Assembly: GCA_018376135.1 (NCBI GenBank)
Contig: JAHABX010000002.1
Span: 1 to 64,000, forward strand
Direction: 5' to 3'
Origin: Clostridiales bacterium
GTDB taxonomy: Bacteria; Bacillota; Clostridia; Lachnospirales; Lachnospiraceae
DNA length: 64,000 nt
Of the stretch, positions 7,209 to 15,264 are shown piece after piece (position 1 is the first letter of the stretch; the number at the start of each line of letters is the position of its first letter). Position numbers and translations under genes: made by a program. The notes under the pieces were generated by a model, which was not told where the DNA came from, made no database searches, and saw nothing but the letters and a program-made list of their open reading frames with translations.

Positions 7209-9156
7209 GATCGGGCGCATGAAGGAGCTGTCTGCGCTTTTGAAGGATGCTTCCAGAGCCTATTACCAGGAAGACCGGGAGATTATGAGCAATCTGGAGT
7301 ATGACAGGCTCTATGAGGAACTGGAGGCGCTGGAGAAGGAGACCGGAGTCGTACTGGCAGGAAGCCCCACGGTTCTGGTAGGCTATGCGGCAGTGGACGA
7401 GCTGCCAAAGGAGCGTCATGAGACGCAGATGCTGTCGCTGGACAAGACAAAGGATGTGGGAGAGCTGGCAGAATTTGCAGGAGAGCATGAGGTTCTCCTG
7501 TCCTGGAAGCTGGATGGTCTGACGGTTGTTCTTACCTATGAAAATGGAGAGCTTGCAAAGGCGGTTACCCGCGGCAATGGAGAAATTGGAGAAGTCATTA
7601 CCAACAATGCCAGAGTCTTTCGCAATGTGCCGCTTCAGATTCCCTTTGAGGGGGAAGTGATCCTGAGAGGAGAGGCGGTCATCCGGTATTCGGATTTTGA
7701 GAGGATCAATGCAGAGATTACAGATGAGGCGGCAAAATACAAGAATCCCAGGAATCTCTGCAGCGGGTCTGTACGTCAGCTGAACAATGAGATCACTGCG
7801 AAAAGGAATGTCTATTTCTATGCATTCGCACTGGTGCGTGCGGAGGGTATGGATTTTGAAAATTCCAGAGAGAGGCAGTTCCTGTGGCTGAAGGAGCTGG
7901 GCTTTGATGTGGTGGCATATAAGAAGGTAACCGGGGCGCAGATGGCACAGGCGGTGGAAGAGTTTTCCGAGGCGGTGGCGCATAATGATTTTCCCTCGGA
8001 CGGGCTTGTGTGTACTTATGAGGACATTGCCTATGGGCAGTCTCTTGGAAGGACGGCAAAGTTTCCGCGGGATTCCTATGCATTTAAATGGCAGGATGAG
8101 CTTCGGGAGACAACGCTGAAAGAGATTGAATGGAGCCCGTCCAGAACGGGACTGATCAATCCGGTGGCGATCTTTGAACCGGTGGAACTGGAAGGAACCA
8201 CAGTCAGCCGTGCATCGGTGCACAATGTAAGCATTCTGAAGGGGCTGAAGCTGGGGATCGGAGACCGCATCACGGTCTACAAGGCGAATATGATCATCCC
8301 GCAGATCGCGGATAACCTGACGGGAAGCGGCAATGTGGAGATCCCGGCGGTTTGTCCGGTCTGCGGCGGGGCCACAAGACTCCAGCGAATGAATGACGTG
8401 GAAGCTTTGTATTGTACGAATCCGGATTGTCTGGCAAAAAAGATCAAGGCATTTACGCTGTTTGTAAGCAGGGATGCCATGAATATTGACGGTCTTTCGG
8501 AGATGACGCTGGAAAAGTTTATCGATCTGGGATTTGTGAAGGAATATGCAGACCTGTTCCGTCTGGAACGGTATCGGGACAGAATCGTGGAGCTGGAAGG
8601 ATTTGGAGAAAGATCCTATCAGAATCTGGCAGAGAGTCTGGAAAAGGCGCGGCATACCACGCTGCCAAGAGTGATCTACAGCCTGGGGATCCCAAACATT
8701 GGGCTCGCTAACGCAAAGGCACTCTGTAAGGAGTACGGCTATGAGCTTTCCCGGCTTCGCAGTGCTACAGCAGAGGAATTGAGCCGGATACCGGGTGTGG
8801 GCAGTGTGATCGGTGCCAGTGTGGAGAGTTATTTCCAGGATGAGGAACATAATCGCTGGCTGAATGATCTATTGGAGGAACTGGATATCCAGAATGAGGT
8901 CATGGAAGCAGGAGAGCTTACTCTGGATGGAAAGATATTTGTTATTACCGGAAGTCTGGAGCATTTTTCCAATCGCAATGAGCTGAAGGAGCTGATCGAG
9001 ACAAAGGGCGGAAAGGTGACAGGCAGCGTTACTTCCAAGACGGGTTATCTGATCAATAATGATACCATGTCCGGTTCTTCCAAAAATAAAAAGGCAAAAG
9101 AGCTGGGCGTTGAGATCATATCGGAACAGGATTTCCTGGACCGTTTTATGAGCTGA
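7201..9156 (+). CDS. ligA: NAD-dependent DNA ligase, divergent
   Basis: 651 residues, starting at ATG 7201 with GGAGG seven bases upstream, inside the end of the pseudouridine synthase gene. Domains in order: Ia (NAD binding, DREIMSNLEYDRLYEEL), adenylation domain with Lys103 in KLDG, OB fold, a four-Cys zinc finger (CPVCGG...CTNPDC), helix-hairpin-helix region (IPGVGSVIG) and a C-terminal BRCT domain. It seals nicks using NAD. Several motifs differ from typical LigA: TRGNGEIGE instead of TRGDGTTGE, and SWKLDG instead of EPKIDG. It may be a clade-specific variant or a second ligase. Confidence 0.9.
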   Translation: MNKIGRMKELSALLKDASRAYYQEDREIMSNLEYDRLYEELEALEKETGVVLAGSPTVLVGYAAVDELPKERHETQMLSLDKTKDVGELAEFAGEHEVLLSWKLDGLTVVLTYENGELAKAVTRGNGEIGEVITNNARVFRNVPLQIPFEGEVILRGEAVIRYSDFERINAEITDEAAKYKNPRNLCSGSVRQLNNEITAKRNVYFYAFALVRAEGMDFENSRERQFLWLKELGFDVVAYKKVTGAQMAQAVEEFSEAVAHNDFPSDGLVCTYEDIAYGQSLGRTAKFPRDSYAFKWQDELRETTLKEIEWSPSRTGLINPVAIFEPVELEGTTVSRASVHNVSILKGLKLGIGDRITVYKANMIIPQIADNLTGSGNVEIPAVCPVCGGATRLQRMNDVEALYCTNPDCLAKKIKAFTLFVSRDAMNIDGLSEMTLEKFIDLGFVKEYADLFRLERYRDRIVELEGFGERSYQNLAESLEKARHTTLPRVIYSLGIPNIGLANAKALCKEYGYELSRLRSATAEELSRIPGVGSVIGASVESYFQDEEHNRWLNDLLEELDIQNEVMEAGELTLDGKIFVITGSLEHFSNRNELKELIETKGGKVTGSVTSKTGYLINNDTMSGSSKNKKAKELGVEIISEQDFLDRFMS

Positions 9157-9172
9157 GAGAAGGAGGATAAAT

Positions 9173-9988
9173 ATGGATTATATCAATAAACTGGAACTGT
9201 TATGGCCTTCGATTCTGGAAGCGGGGATGTCTCTTGTATGGTCTCTTATATTTCTGATTGTTGGCTTGAAGGTGATCAAGCTGGTGAGAAAAGTGGTACG
9301 AAGAGCACTGGACAGATCCGGGGTGGACACAGGAGTTGTTCAGTTCCTGGATGCATTTCTGAAGATCACCGCCTATGCGGTACTGATCCTTGCCATGCTG
9401 GCGCGCTTCGGAATACAGACGACTTCTTTTATTACCATCCTTGGTTCGGCAGGTGTGGCGATCGGTCTTTCGCTTCAGGGAAGTCTTGCGAATTTCGCAG
9501 GCGGTATCCTGATCCTGGTGCTGAAGCCGTTTACGGTGGGAGACTATATCAATGCCTGCGGCTGTGACGGCACCGTATCGGAGATTTCTCTGTTTGCAAC
9601 GACTCTGCATACAACGGATAACCGGAATGTGGTCATTCCAAACGGCACATTGTCCAACAGTAATATCGTGAATTTTTCCGCGAATGAAACCAGAAGAGTG
9701 GATATGAGTGTAGACGTGGCGTATAATTCGGACCTGAAGCGCGCGCAGGAGATTATCCGGGGCATCCTGGATCAGGATGAGCGTGTGCTCAGGGATCCGG
9801 CATATGTTGTTGCAGTAGACAATCTTGGGGACAGCGGGATCACGATCCTGATCCGTCCATGGGTAAGATCGGAGGACTACTGGGATGTGAAATGGAGCAC
9901 GCTGGAGCGTGTACATGACCGTCTCAATGAGGAGGGAATCGATATCCCGTTCCCGCAGATGACGGTACATATAGAAGAGAAGCAGTAA
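9173..9988 (+). CDS. mscS: MscS-family mechanosensitive channel
   Basis: 271 residues, the usual size for small MscS. Three membrane segments lie in the first 120 residues; the third is the Gly/Ala-rich pore helix (ILGSAGVAIGLSLQGSLANFAGG). It is followed by the MscS beta domain (KPFTVGDYI, VVIPNGTLSNSNIVNFS) and the C-terminal vestibule. It releases ions and solutes when membrane tension rises. It lies 16 bases after ligA on the same strand with its own AAGGAGG. Confidence 0.92.
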   Translation: MDYINKLELLWPSILEAGMSLVWSLIFLIVGLKVIKLVRKVVRRALDRSGVDTGVVQFLDAFLKITAYAVLILAMLARFGIQTTSFITILGSAGVAIGLSLQGSLANFAGGILILVLKPFTVGDYINACGCDGTVSEISLFATTLHTTDNRNVVIPNGTLSNSNIVNFSANETRRVDMSVDVAYNSDLKRAQEIIRGILDQDERVLRDPAYVVAVDNLGDSGITILIRPWVRSEDYWDVKWSTLERVHDRLNEEGIDIPFPQMTVHIEEKQ

Positions 9989-10001
9989 ATGCCAGGTGAT
10001 G

Positions 10002-10058
10002 AAAAGCACCCGCACAGGTTCTGGGGAAGTCGGTTCCCCTGCCTGTGCGGGTGCTTTC
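10002..10058. terminator. Bidirectional terminator between convergent genes
   Basis: A 16-base perfect stem (AAAGCACCCGCACAGG with CCTGTGCGGGTGCTTT) with an inner GGGGAA/TTCCCC stem lies between mscS (plus) and the DUF362 gene (minus). Short A and T runs flank it on both sides, fitting termination in both directions. Confidence 0.75.
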
Positions 10059-10069
10059 TGATAAGAGCA

Positions 10070-10115
10070 TACCCTCAGTGTACAAGGGCGTGTGTCCCCT
10101 TGTACACTGAGGGTA
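10070..10115. repeat. 19-base perfect inverted repeat
   Basis: Arms at 10070-10088 and 10097-10115 match perfectly over 19 bases with an 8-base loop, directly behind the bidirectional terminator. It could be the terminator of the minus-strand gene, or a palindromic repeat element. The length and perfection of the stem are more than a terminator needs. Confidence 0.7.
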
Positions 10116-10120
10116 AATAA

Positions 10121-11233
10121 TTATTTTACTTCGATCAGTTCATACTCATCGGTTCCGATACCGATCTTCTTTGCATGTTCAATGCAGCTTCTCCAGTTGG
10201 TATCCGGGAATACAGAGGTAAAGTGGTCATCGATGTATGGACGGCCGCTGTCTTCTAGTTTGCTGCCCTTATTCGGTTCCTGTGCATTGACTGCATGGAT
10301 ACATGCCAGATCAAGCGCTACCGGGTCAAAGGAGGCGAACATTCCCACATCAGGAACGATCGGCAGGTCATTTTCTGCATGGCAGTCACAGTATGGAGAT
10401 ACATCCACCACAAGGCTGATGTGGAAATGCTGTCTTCCATCCAGAACAGCCTTGCTGTATTCGGCAATTTTGCAGTTCAGCACATCATTTGCCTCATCAC
10501 TTGCCGGGTTCACAGCATCCTTGGGACATGCGCCGATGCAGCGTCCGCAGCCTACGCACTTATTGAGGTCGATGGATGCCTTTTTGTCGGTGATGACAGG
10601 GGCGTCGTGGGCACAGATCTTGATACACTGTCCGCAGCCTACGCAGAGCTCCTGATTCACGTAAGGCTTGCCCGCGGAGTGCATCTCCATCTTGCCTGCC
10701 CGGGAGCCGCAGCCCATGCCGATGTTCTTCAGTGCTCCGCCGTATCCGGCTGCTTCATGTCCCTTGAAGTGGTTCAGGGAGATGAAGACGTCTGCATCCA
10801 TGATCGCCCGTCCGATCTTTGCTTCCTTTACATATTCACCGTTTTCCACAGGAACATATACATCGTCGGTTCCCTTGAGACCATCTGCGATCAGGATATG
10901 GCAGCCGGTGTTATAAGGGTTGAAACCATTCTGATAGGCGCTTTCGATATGATCCAGGGCATTTTTCCTTCCGCCCACATACAGGGTGTTGCAGTCGGTC
11001 AGAAATGGTTTGCCGCCCAGATATTTGATCATATCGGCAACCGTCCGGGCATAATTGGGACGGAGATAGGCAAGATTGCCCGGCTCACCGAAATGGATCT
11101 TGATGGCTACGTATTTATCCTCCAGATCCATGGTTGGAAGTCCGGCTTTGCGCAGAAGCCGTTCCAGCTTTGTCTGAAGGGTATCGCCCATCCGTACCCT
11201 CAGATTTGTGTAGTATACTTTTGAAGCACTCAT
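10121..11233 (-). CDS. DUF362 protein with two 4Fe-4S clusters
   Basis: 370 residues, starting at 11233 with AAGGAGG upstream. The DUF362 domain fills the N-terminal half (IKIHFGEPGNLAYLRP, FLTDCNTLY, SLNHFKGHEAAGYGGALKNIGMG). Two ferredoxin motifs follow (CVGCGQCIKIC and CVGCGRCIGACPKDA), then a second DUF362 part. Such proteins are cytosolic iron-sulfur proteins of unknown reaction. Single gene, convergent with mscS. Confidence 0.88.
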   Translation of the reverse strand: MSASKVYYTNLRVRMGDTLQTKLERLLRKAGLPTMDLEDKYVAIKIHFGEPGNLAYLRPNYARTVADMIKYLGGKPFLTDCNTLYVGGRKNALDHIESAYQNGFNPYNTGCHILIADGLKGTDDVYVPVENGEYVKEAKIGRAIMDADVFISLNHFKGHEAAGYGGALKNIGMGCGSRAGKMEMHSAGKPYVNQELCVGCGQCIKICAHDAPVITDKKASIDLNKCVGCGRCIGACPKDAVNPASDEANDVLNCKIAEYSKAVLDGRQHFHISLVVDVSPYCDCHAENDLPIVPDVGMFASFDPVALDLACIHAVNAQEPNKGSKLEDSGRPYIDDHFTSVFPDTNWRSCIEHAKKIGIGTDEYELIEVK

Positions 11234-11423
11234 GAATATCCTCCTTGTTTTTTGCATGCTTTAGAAGTTTGTTTATGATAAGTATAAAATCATGTGGTAA
11301 AACTGTCAATGAAGATTCGGCTCATAGACAATTGAACTATAATTAAAAAAGAATTCATGAAAAATTTATGGAAAATCCATACAGAAGATTGTATACTAGT
11401 AGTTAAGTGTGAAGGAGAAGGAT

Positions 11424-12185
11424 ATGGATGTTAGAGAGATTTTGACCGGGGTCAGATCCGGTCAGATGGATATGAAGGAAGCGGAAGAGCTTTTGAAAAA
11501 GCTTCCGTATGAGGATCTGGGTTATGCCAAGATCGATCATCATCGTAAGGTGCGCCAGGGCTTTGAAGAAGTCATTTACTGCCAGGGAAAGGAGACGGAG
11601 CATCTGATCGGAATCTGCCGCCGTATGGCAGATGAGAAGATCAATGTGTTGGGAACACGCGCTTCCAGAGAACAGGCAGATGCAGTGATCCGGGAAGTTC
11701 CGGGCTTTGTCTATGACCCGGTATCCCGGCTTCTGAGGGCAGAGTTCAGGAAGAAGGAGCTGATCGGTAAGATTGCGGTCTGCACAGGCGGGACGGCGGA
11801 TATTCCGGTGGCGGAGGAGGCTGCCAGTGTGGCAGAGTTCTTCGGAACGGGGGTGACCAGACTGTTTGATGTGGGAGTGGCAGGTATTCACAGACTTCTG
11901 CGGAACCTGGATGTATTCGAGAATGTGAACTGCGTGGTCGCAGTGGCAGGGATGGAAGGTGCACTGCCGGGTGTGGTGGCAGGTCTTGTGGATGTTCCTG
12001 TTATTGCAGTGCCGACCAGTGTGGGATATGGAGCCAGCTTTGGAGGGCTGTCTGCGCTTTTGACCATGATCAATTCCTGCGCGAACGGAATTACGGTCGT
12101 AAATATAGATAATGGCTACGGTGCAGGCTATGTGGCAACCCAGATCAATCGATTGGCGGTGTATGGTCATGAAAAGAATCGGTAA
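11424..12185 (+). CDS. larB: LarB, nickel pincer cofactor biosynthesis
   Basis: 253 residues, starting at ATG 11424 with AAGGAG six bases upstream. The C-terminal half resembles the PurE/AIR carboxylase fold (VCTGGTADIPVAEEAA, VAVAGMEGALPGVVAGL, PTSVGYGASFGG), and the N-terminal part carries LGYAKIDHHRKVRQGF. LarB carboxylates and hydrolyses nicotinic acid adenine dinucleotide in the first step towards the Ni-pincer cofactor of lactate racemase. No larC, larE or larA lies beside it; the next gene is cardiolipin synthase, whose start overlaps its end. Confidence 0.9.
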   Translation: MDVREILTGVRSGQMDMKEAEELLKKLPYEDLGYAKIDHHRKVRQGFEEVIYCQGKETEHLIGICRRMADEKINVLGTRASREQADAVIREVPGFVYDPVSRLLRAEFRKKELIGKIAVCTGGTADIPVAEEAASVAEFFGTGVTRLFDVGVAGIHRLLRNLDVFENVNCVVAVAGMEGALPGVVAGLVDVPVIAVPTSVGYGASFGGLSALLTMINSCANGITVVNIDNGYGAGYVATQINRLAVYGHEKNR

Positions 12186-13701
12186 GATACTGACCAGCCG
12201 GCTGGTTCTGGTCGGGCTGGCAATATTGGTACAGATGCTCTGGTCACTGCTTTTTCTGGAACGGCTGACCAGATATTCCATGTTTATCAATGGATTTTTT
12301 ACATTTGTCAGTCTGTGCGTGCTGTTGTTTTTGATCCGCAAGGATGAGAACTCGGCGTATAAGATTGCCTGGATCATTGTTGTGATGATGCTTCCGCTGC
12401 TGGGCGGCATCCTTTATGTGATGATCGGCAATAAGAAGCCCGGTAAGAAGCTTGCGATCCGTATGGCACTGGTCAAGGGGGAGATGCGGGATACCATGTC
12501 CCAGAACCAGTGGATCTTAAAGGAGATCCAGGATCAGGATCCGGCAGTGGCGGGAAATATCCGGTATATCGGAGAGTTCGGTCCGTATCCGGTGTGGAAA
12601 AATACAGAGGTCAGCTATTATTCGGTGGGAGAAGACATGTTTGCTGCCATGCTGGAGGACCTGAGGAATGCGAAGCATTATATCTTTATGGAATATTTTA
12701 TTATTCAGGAAGGATTGATGTGGGACTGGATTCTGGAGATTCTGGAACAGAAGGTGAAGGAAGGGGTGGATGTCCGTCTCATCTATGATGATGTGGGCTG
12801 CGTGTCCCTGCTTCCGTTCCACTATGCGGATCTGATGGAGAAAAAGGGGATCAAATGCCTTGCATTCAACCGGTTCGTGCCTTTTGTTTCCCTGGTCATG
12901 AATAACCGGGACCACAGGAAGATCACGGTTATAGACGGGCATACTGCCTATAACGGTGGAATCAACCTGGCAGATGAATACATTAACAAAAAACTGCGTT
13001 TTGGACACTGGAAGGATACGGGAGTGCGGCTTCATGGAGATGCAGCCTACAATTTTACTCTGATGTTTCTGGAGGTATGGGATGCATTCCGTTCCCGGGA
13101 TCCGGATTACCGTGTCTTCAAGCCGCACACATGGCATCCGGAGCCTTTTGTAAATGACGGATATGTGGTTCCCTATGCGGATACGCCGCTGGACAATGAG
13201 GCGCTGGGCGAAAATGTCTATATTAACATCCTGAATCAGGCGAAGGAATATGTTTATATAGCGACCCCGTATCTGCTGATCAGTGATGAGATGGAGAATG
13301 CACTCTGTCTGGCAGCAAAAAGAGGCGTGGACGTGCGTATCCTGATGCCTGGTATTCCGGATAAGCCCATGGTATTTTTTATGGCGAAGTCTTATTATCC
13401 GCCGTTATTGAAGGCGGGTGTACAGATATACGAATATACGCCGGGATTTGTACATGCCAAATCCTATGTATGTGATGATAAAATTGCAACGGTAGGTACG
13501 ATTAACATGGATTTCAGAAGCCTGTATCTGCATTTTGAATGCGGTACATTCATGTATGGATGCAAAGCGGTACTGGACGTGAAAAAGGACATGGAGGAGT
13601 GTTTCCCCAAGTGCCATCAGGTATCGCTGGGCGACTGCCGTCAGGGAGTTGTCGGTAACATGCTTACTTCTGTATTAAGAGTACTGGCGCCGTTAATGTG
13701 A
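12169..13701 (+). CDS. cls: Cardiolipin synthase
   Basis: About 510 residues. Two N-terminal membrane segments (residues about 8-60) are followed by two phospholipase-D domains with the HxKxxxxD motifs: HRKITVIDG near residue 250 and HAKSYVCDD near residue 430. It condenses two phosphatidylglycerols to cardiolipin. The start is taken at 12169 (an ATG at 12163 is equally possible) and overlaps the end of larB, so translation is coupled. Confidence 0.92.
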   Translation: MKRIGKILTSRLVLVGLAILVQMLWSLLFLERLTRYSMFINGFFTFVSLCVLLFLIRKDENSAYKIAWIIVVMMLPLLGGILYVMIGNKKPGKKLAIRMALVKGEMRDTMSQNQWILKEIQDQDPAVAGNIRYIGEFGPYPVWKNTEVSYYSVGEDMFAAMLEDLRNAKHYIFMEYFIIQEGLMWDWILEILEQKVKEGVDVRLIYDDVGCVSLLPFHYADLMEKKGIKCLAFNRFVPFVSLVMNNRDHRKITVIDGHTAYNGGINLADEYINKKLRFGHWKDTGVRLHGDAAYNFTLMFLEVWDAFRSRDPDYRVFKPHTWHPEPFVNDGYVVPYADTPLDNEALGENVYINILNQAKEYVYIATPYLLISDEMENALCLAAKRGVDVRILMPGIPDKPMVFFMAKSYYPPLLKAGVQIYEYTPGFVHAKSYVCDDKIATVGTINMDFRSLYLHFECGTFMYGCKAVLDVKKDMEECFPKCHQVSLGDCRQGVVGNMLTSVLRVLAPLM

Positions 13702-13714
13702 CCTGGAGGAAGAT

Positions 13715-14131
13715 ATGAACGTATTATTTTTTTTGACACCCAAAAGCGAGGTTGCGCACCTGAAGGATGAGTGGACCCTGCGCCAGGCGATTGAGAAGCT
13801 GGAACGGAGCGGTTATACGGCAATTCCGATGATCGACCGTCAGGGACATTATATCGGAACAGTGACCGAAGGAGACGTGCTGTGGACCTTGAAGAAGCGG
13901 TATGATATGAACCTGAAGGCGGCGGAGAATGTGTCGATCCTGACAGTTGAACGCAGGATGGATTTTCGTCCCGTATCCATCGATGCGTCCATGGAGGATT
14001 TGGTGCAGATGGCGATGAACCAGAACTTTGTTCCGGTCATTGATGACAAAAAGATATTTATTGGAATCGTGACAAGAAAGGATATTATCCGTTTCTGTTA
14101 CGAAGGCTATAAAAAACAGAAAGAGGTATAA
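13715..14131 (+). CDS. Two-CBS-domain protein
   Basis: 138 residues made almost only of a tandem CBS pair (LRQAIEKLERSGYTAIPMID...GTVTEGDVLW and MEDLVQMAMNQNFVPVID...GIVTRKDIIRF). Such stand-alone modules bind adenine nucleotides and act as sensors. The partner is unknown; it sits between cls and yqeY with close spacing and GGAGG upstream, probably one operon. Confidence 0.88.
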   Translation: MNVLFFLTPKSEVAHLKDEWTLRQAIEKLERSGYTAIPMIDRQGHYIGTVTEGDVLWTLKKRYDMNLKAAENVSILTVERRMDFRPVSIDASMEDLVQMAMNQNFVPVIDDKKIFIGIVTRKDIIRFCYEGYKKQKEV

Positions 14132-14136
14132 GGATT

Positions 14137-14574
14137 ATGAAACTGGATGATTTGCAAAAAGCAATGATAGCAGCAATGAAGGCAAAGGATAAGCCGAGAA
14201 AGGATTCTGTATCCGCACTTGTTTCCGCAGTGAAAAAAGCGGGCATTGATGCAGGCTGCAGAGATGATATTCCGGAGGATATGGTAAATCAGGTAATTCT
14301 GAAGGAATTAAAGAGTGTAAAAGAGCAGATCGATACCTGTCCGGCAGACCGCACGGAGCTGATGGCGGAATATCAGGCTCGTTATGCAGTTATGAGTGAG
14401 TTCGCGCCGAAGCTTTTAAGTGCCGATGAGGTGAAGGAGATCCTGAACTCCAGGTTTGCAGAGGTGCTGGCAACAAAAAATAAAGGAATGATCATGAAAG
14501 CGGTAATGGCGGAGCTGAAGGGAAAGGCTGATGGCAAGGTCATTAATCAGGCAGTTGCGGAACTGACCAGGTAA
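14137..14574 (+). CDS. yqeY: GatB/YqeY-domain protein
   Basis: 145 residues, full length for the YqeY family: an N-terminal helical part (DLQKAMIAAMKAKDKPRKDSVSAL) and a C-terminal GatB tail-like domain ending KADGKVINQAVAELT. The C-terminal domain resembles the tRNA-binding end of GatB; the role of YqeY is not settled. It starts five bases after the CBS gene. Confidence 0.88.
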   Translation: MKLDDLQKAMIAAMKAKDKPRKDSVSALVSAVKKAGIDAGCRDDIPEDMVNQVILKELKSVKEQIDTCPADRTELMAEYQARYAVMSEFAPKLLSADEVKEILNSRFAEVLATKNKGMIMKAVMAELKGKADGKVINQAVAELTR

Positions 14575-14635
14575 TCGTGACAGCTTGTGCTGCTGTTCAC
14601 CCTGTGGTCGTTCTCAGTGATTTTCTAAAAAACTG

Positions 14636-14664
14636 TTGACATTCAGGATGAATTGGAATAAAAT
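14636..14664 (+). promoter_or_regulatory. Promoter of the T-box transcript
   Basis: TTGACA at 14636-14641 and TAAAAT at 14659-14664 with 17-base spacing, directly before the T-box leader. Confidence 0.75.
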
Positions 14665-14674
14665 ACGAATCAGA

Positions 14675-14940
14675 AATAAGAGAAACCGATGAGAAAGAGA
14701 AGTAAGCTTTTGTATGAAGTCACAGAGAGCTGCAGGTGGTGGGATTGCAGTACAGAGTCGATTGCTGAATGGACTTTCGAGGGCGGACCGAAATGAAAAG
14801 AGTAGGGACTGCCGGGAACCAAACCCGTTATCAATGAGGAGTGTATGTTAGTACACCTAAAGTGGACAGAATGTCAATTTGAGTGGTACCGCGATTATAG
14901 TAAATTATAACCGTCTCAAGCAATAGCTTGAGGCGGTTTT
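14675..14940 (+). ncRNA. T-box riboswitch, probably tryptophan-specific
   Basis: The leader has the T-box order: Stem I starting near 14680, an AG-rich bulge, the T-box sequence GTGGTACCGCG at 14883-14893 (its TGGT pairs with the tRNA acceptor end), and an intrinsic terminator at 14911-14940 (CCGTCTCAAG / CTTGAGGCGG then Ts). The likely specifier is TGG at 14770-14772 in GAATGGAC on the 3' side of Stem I, a tryptophan codon. Uncharged tRNA-Trp would favour the antiterminator and read-through into the transporter genes. The specifier call is by position and motif, not by folding. Confidence 0.88.
14911..14940 (+). terminator. T-box leader terminator
   Basis: Stem CCGTCTCAAG / CTTGAGGCGG followed by TTTT. 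Its 5' arm competes with the antiterminator formed by the T-box sequence just upstream. Confidence 0.85.
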
Positions 14941-14949
14941 GCTTTGTTA

Positions 14950-15192
14950 TCGAGCTACGAGCCGGGCATGGACGAAAGATCGGCTGCCGGGTGAGGTGCT
15001 TGCACATCAGAGGCAGATGAGCTTTTGGGCATATGCGGCGACAGCCGCAAATCGAGATGAAGCGAAGCGGAATCGAGATGCCCGGCTCGTAAGAGTCGGA
15101 GTCGGACCGAAGCGGAATCGAGATGCCCGGCTCGTAAGAGCTGGAGGCGGAAGCGAAGCGGAATCGAGATGCCCGGCTCGTAAGAGCTGGAG
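14950..15192. repeat. 45-base direct repeats with an inverted partner
   Basis: A 32-base core beginning GAAGCGGAATCGAGATGCCC is present at 15064-15095, 15109-15140 and 15155-15186, a period of 45-46 bases. An inverted partial copy (CGAGCCGGGCAT) lies near 14956-14967, so the block can fold back on itself. It fills the space between the T-box terminator and the transporter gene. GC content is higher than its surroundings. It looks like an inserted palindromic repeat family rather than coding sequence. Confidence 0.75.
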
Positions 15193-15264
15193 GCAGTGTA
15201 ATTACAGGTATCACCACAGGGTTTCTTCATTTCTGAAAATCAAAAATTTTTGGAGGAAAGAAAA

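Noticed and set aside
7153..8850. 565-codon open frame on the minus strand
   Set aside because: It lies wholly antisense to ligA, has no family resemblance and arises from codon bias of the true gene.
11403..12410. 335-codon minus-strand frame over larB and cls
   Set aside because: Antisense to two well-supported genes; no recognisable domain.
14950..15192. CRISPR array
   Set aside because: Only three copies, 13-14-base spacers that are themselves similar, and no cas genes.
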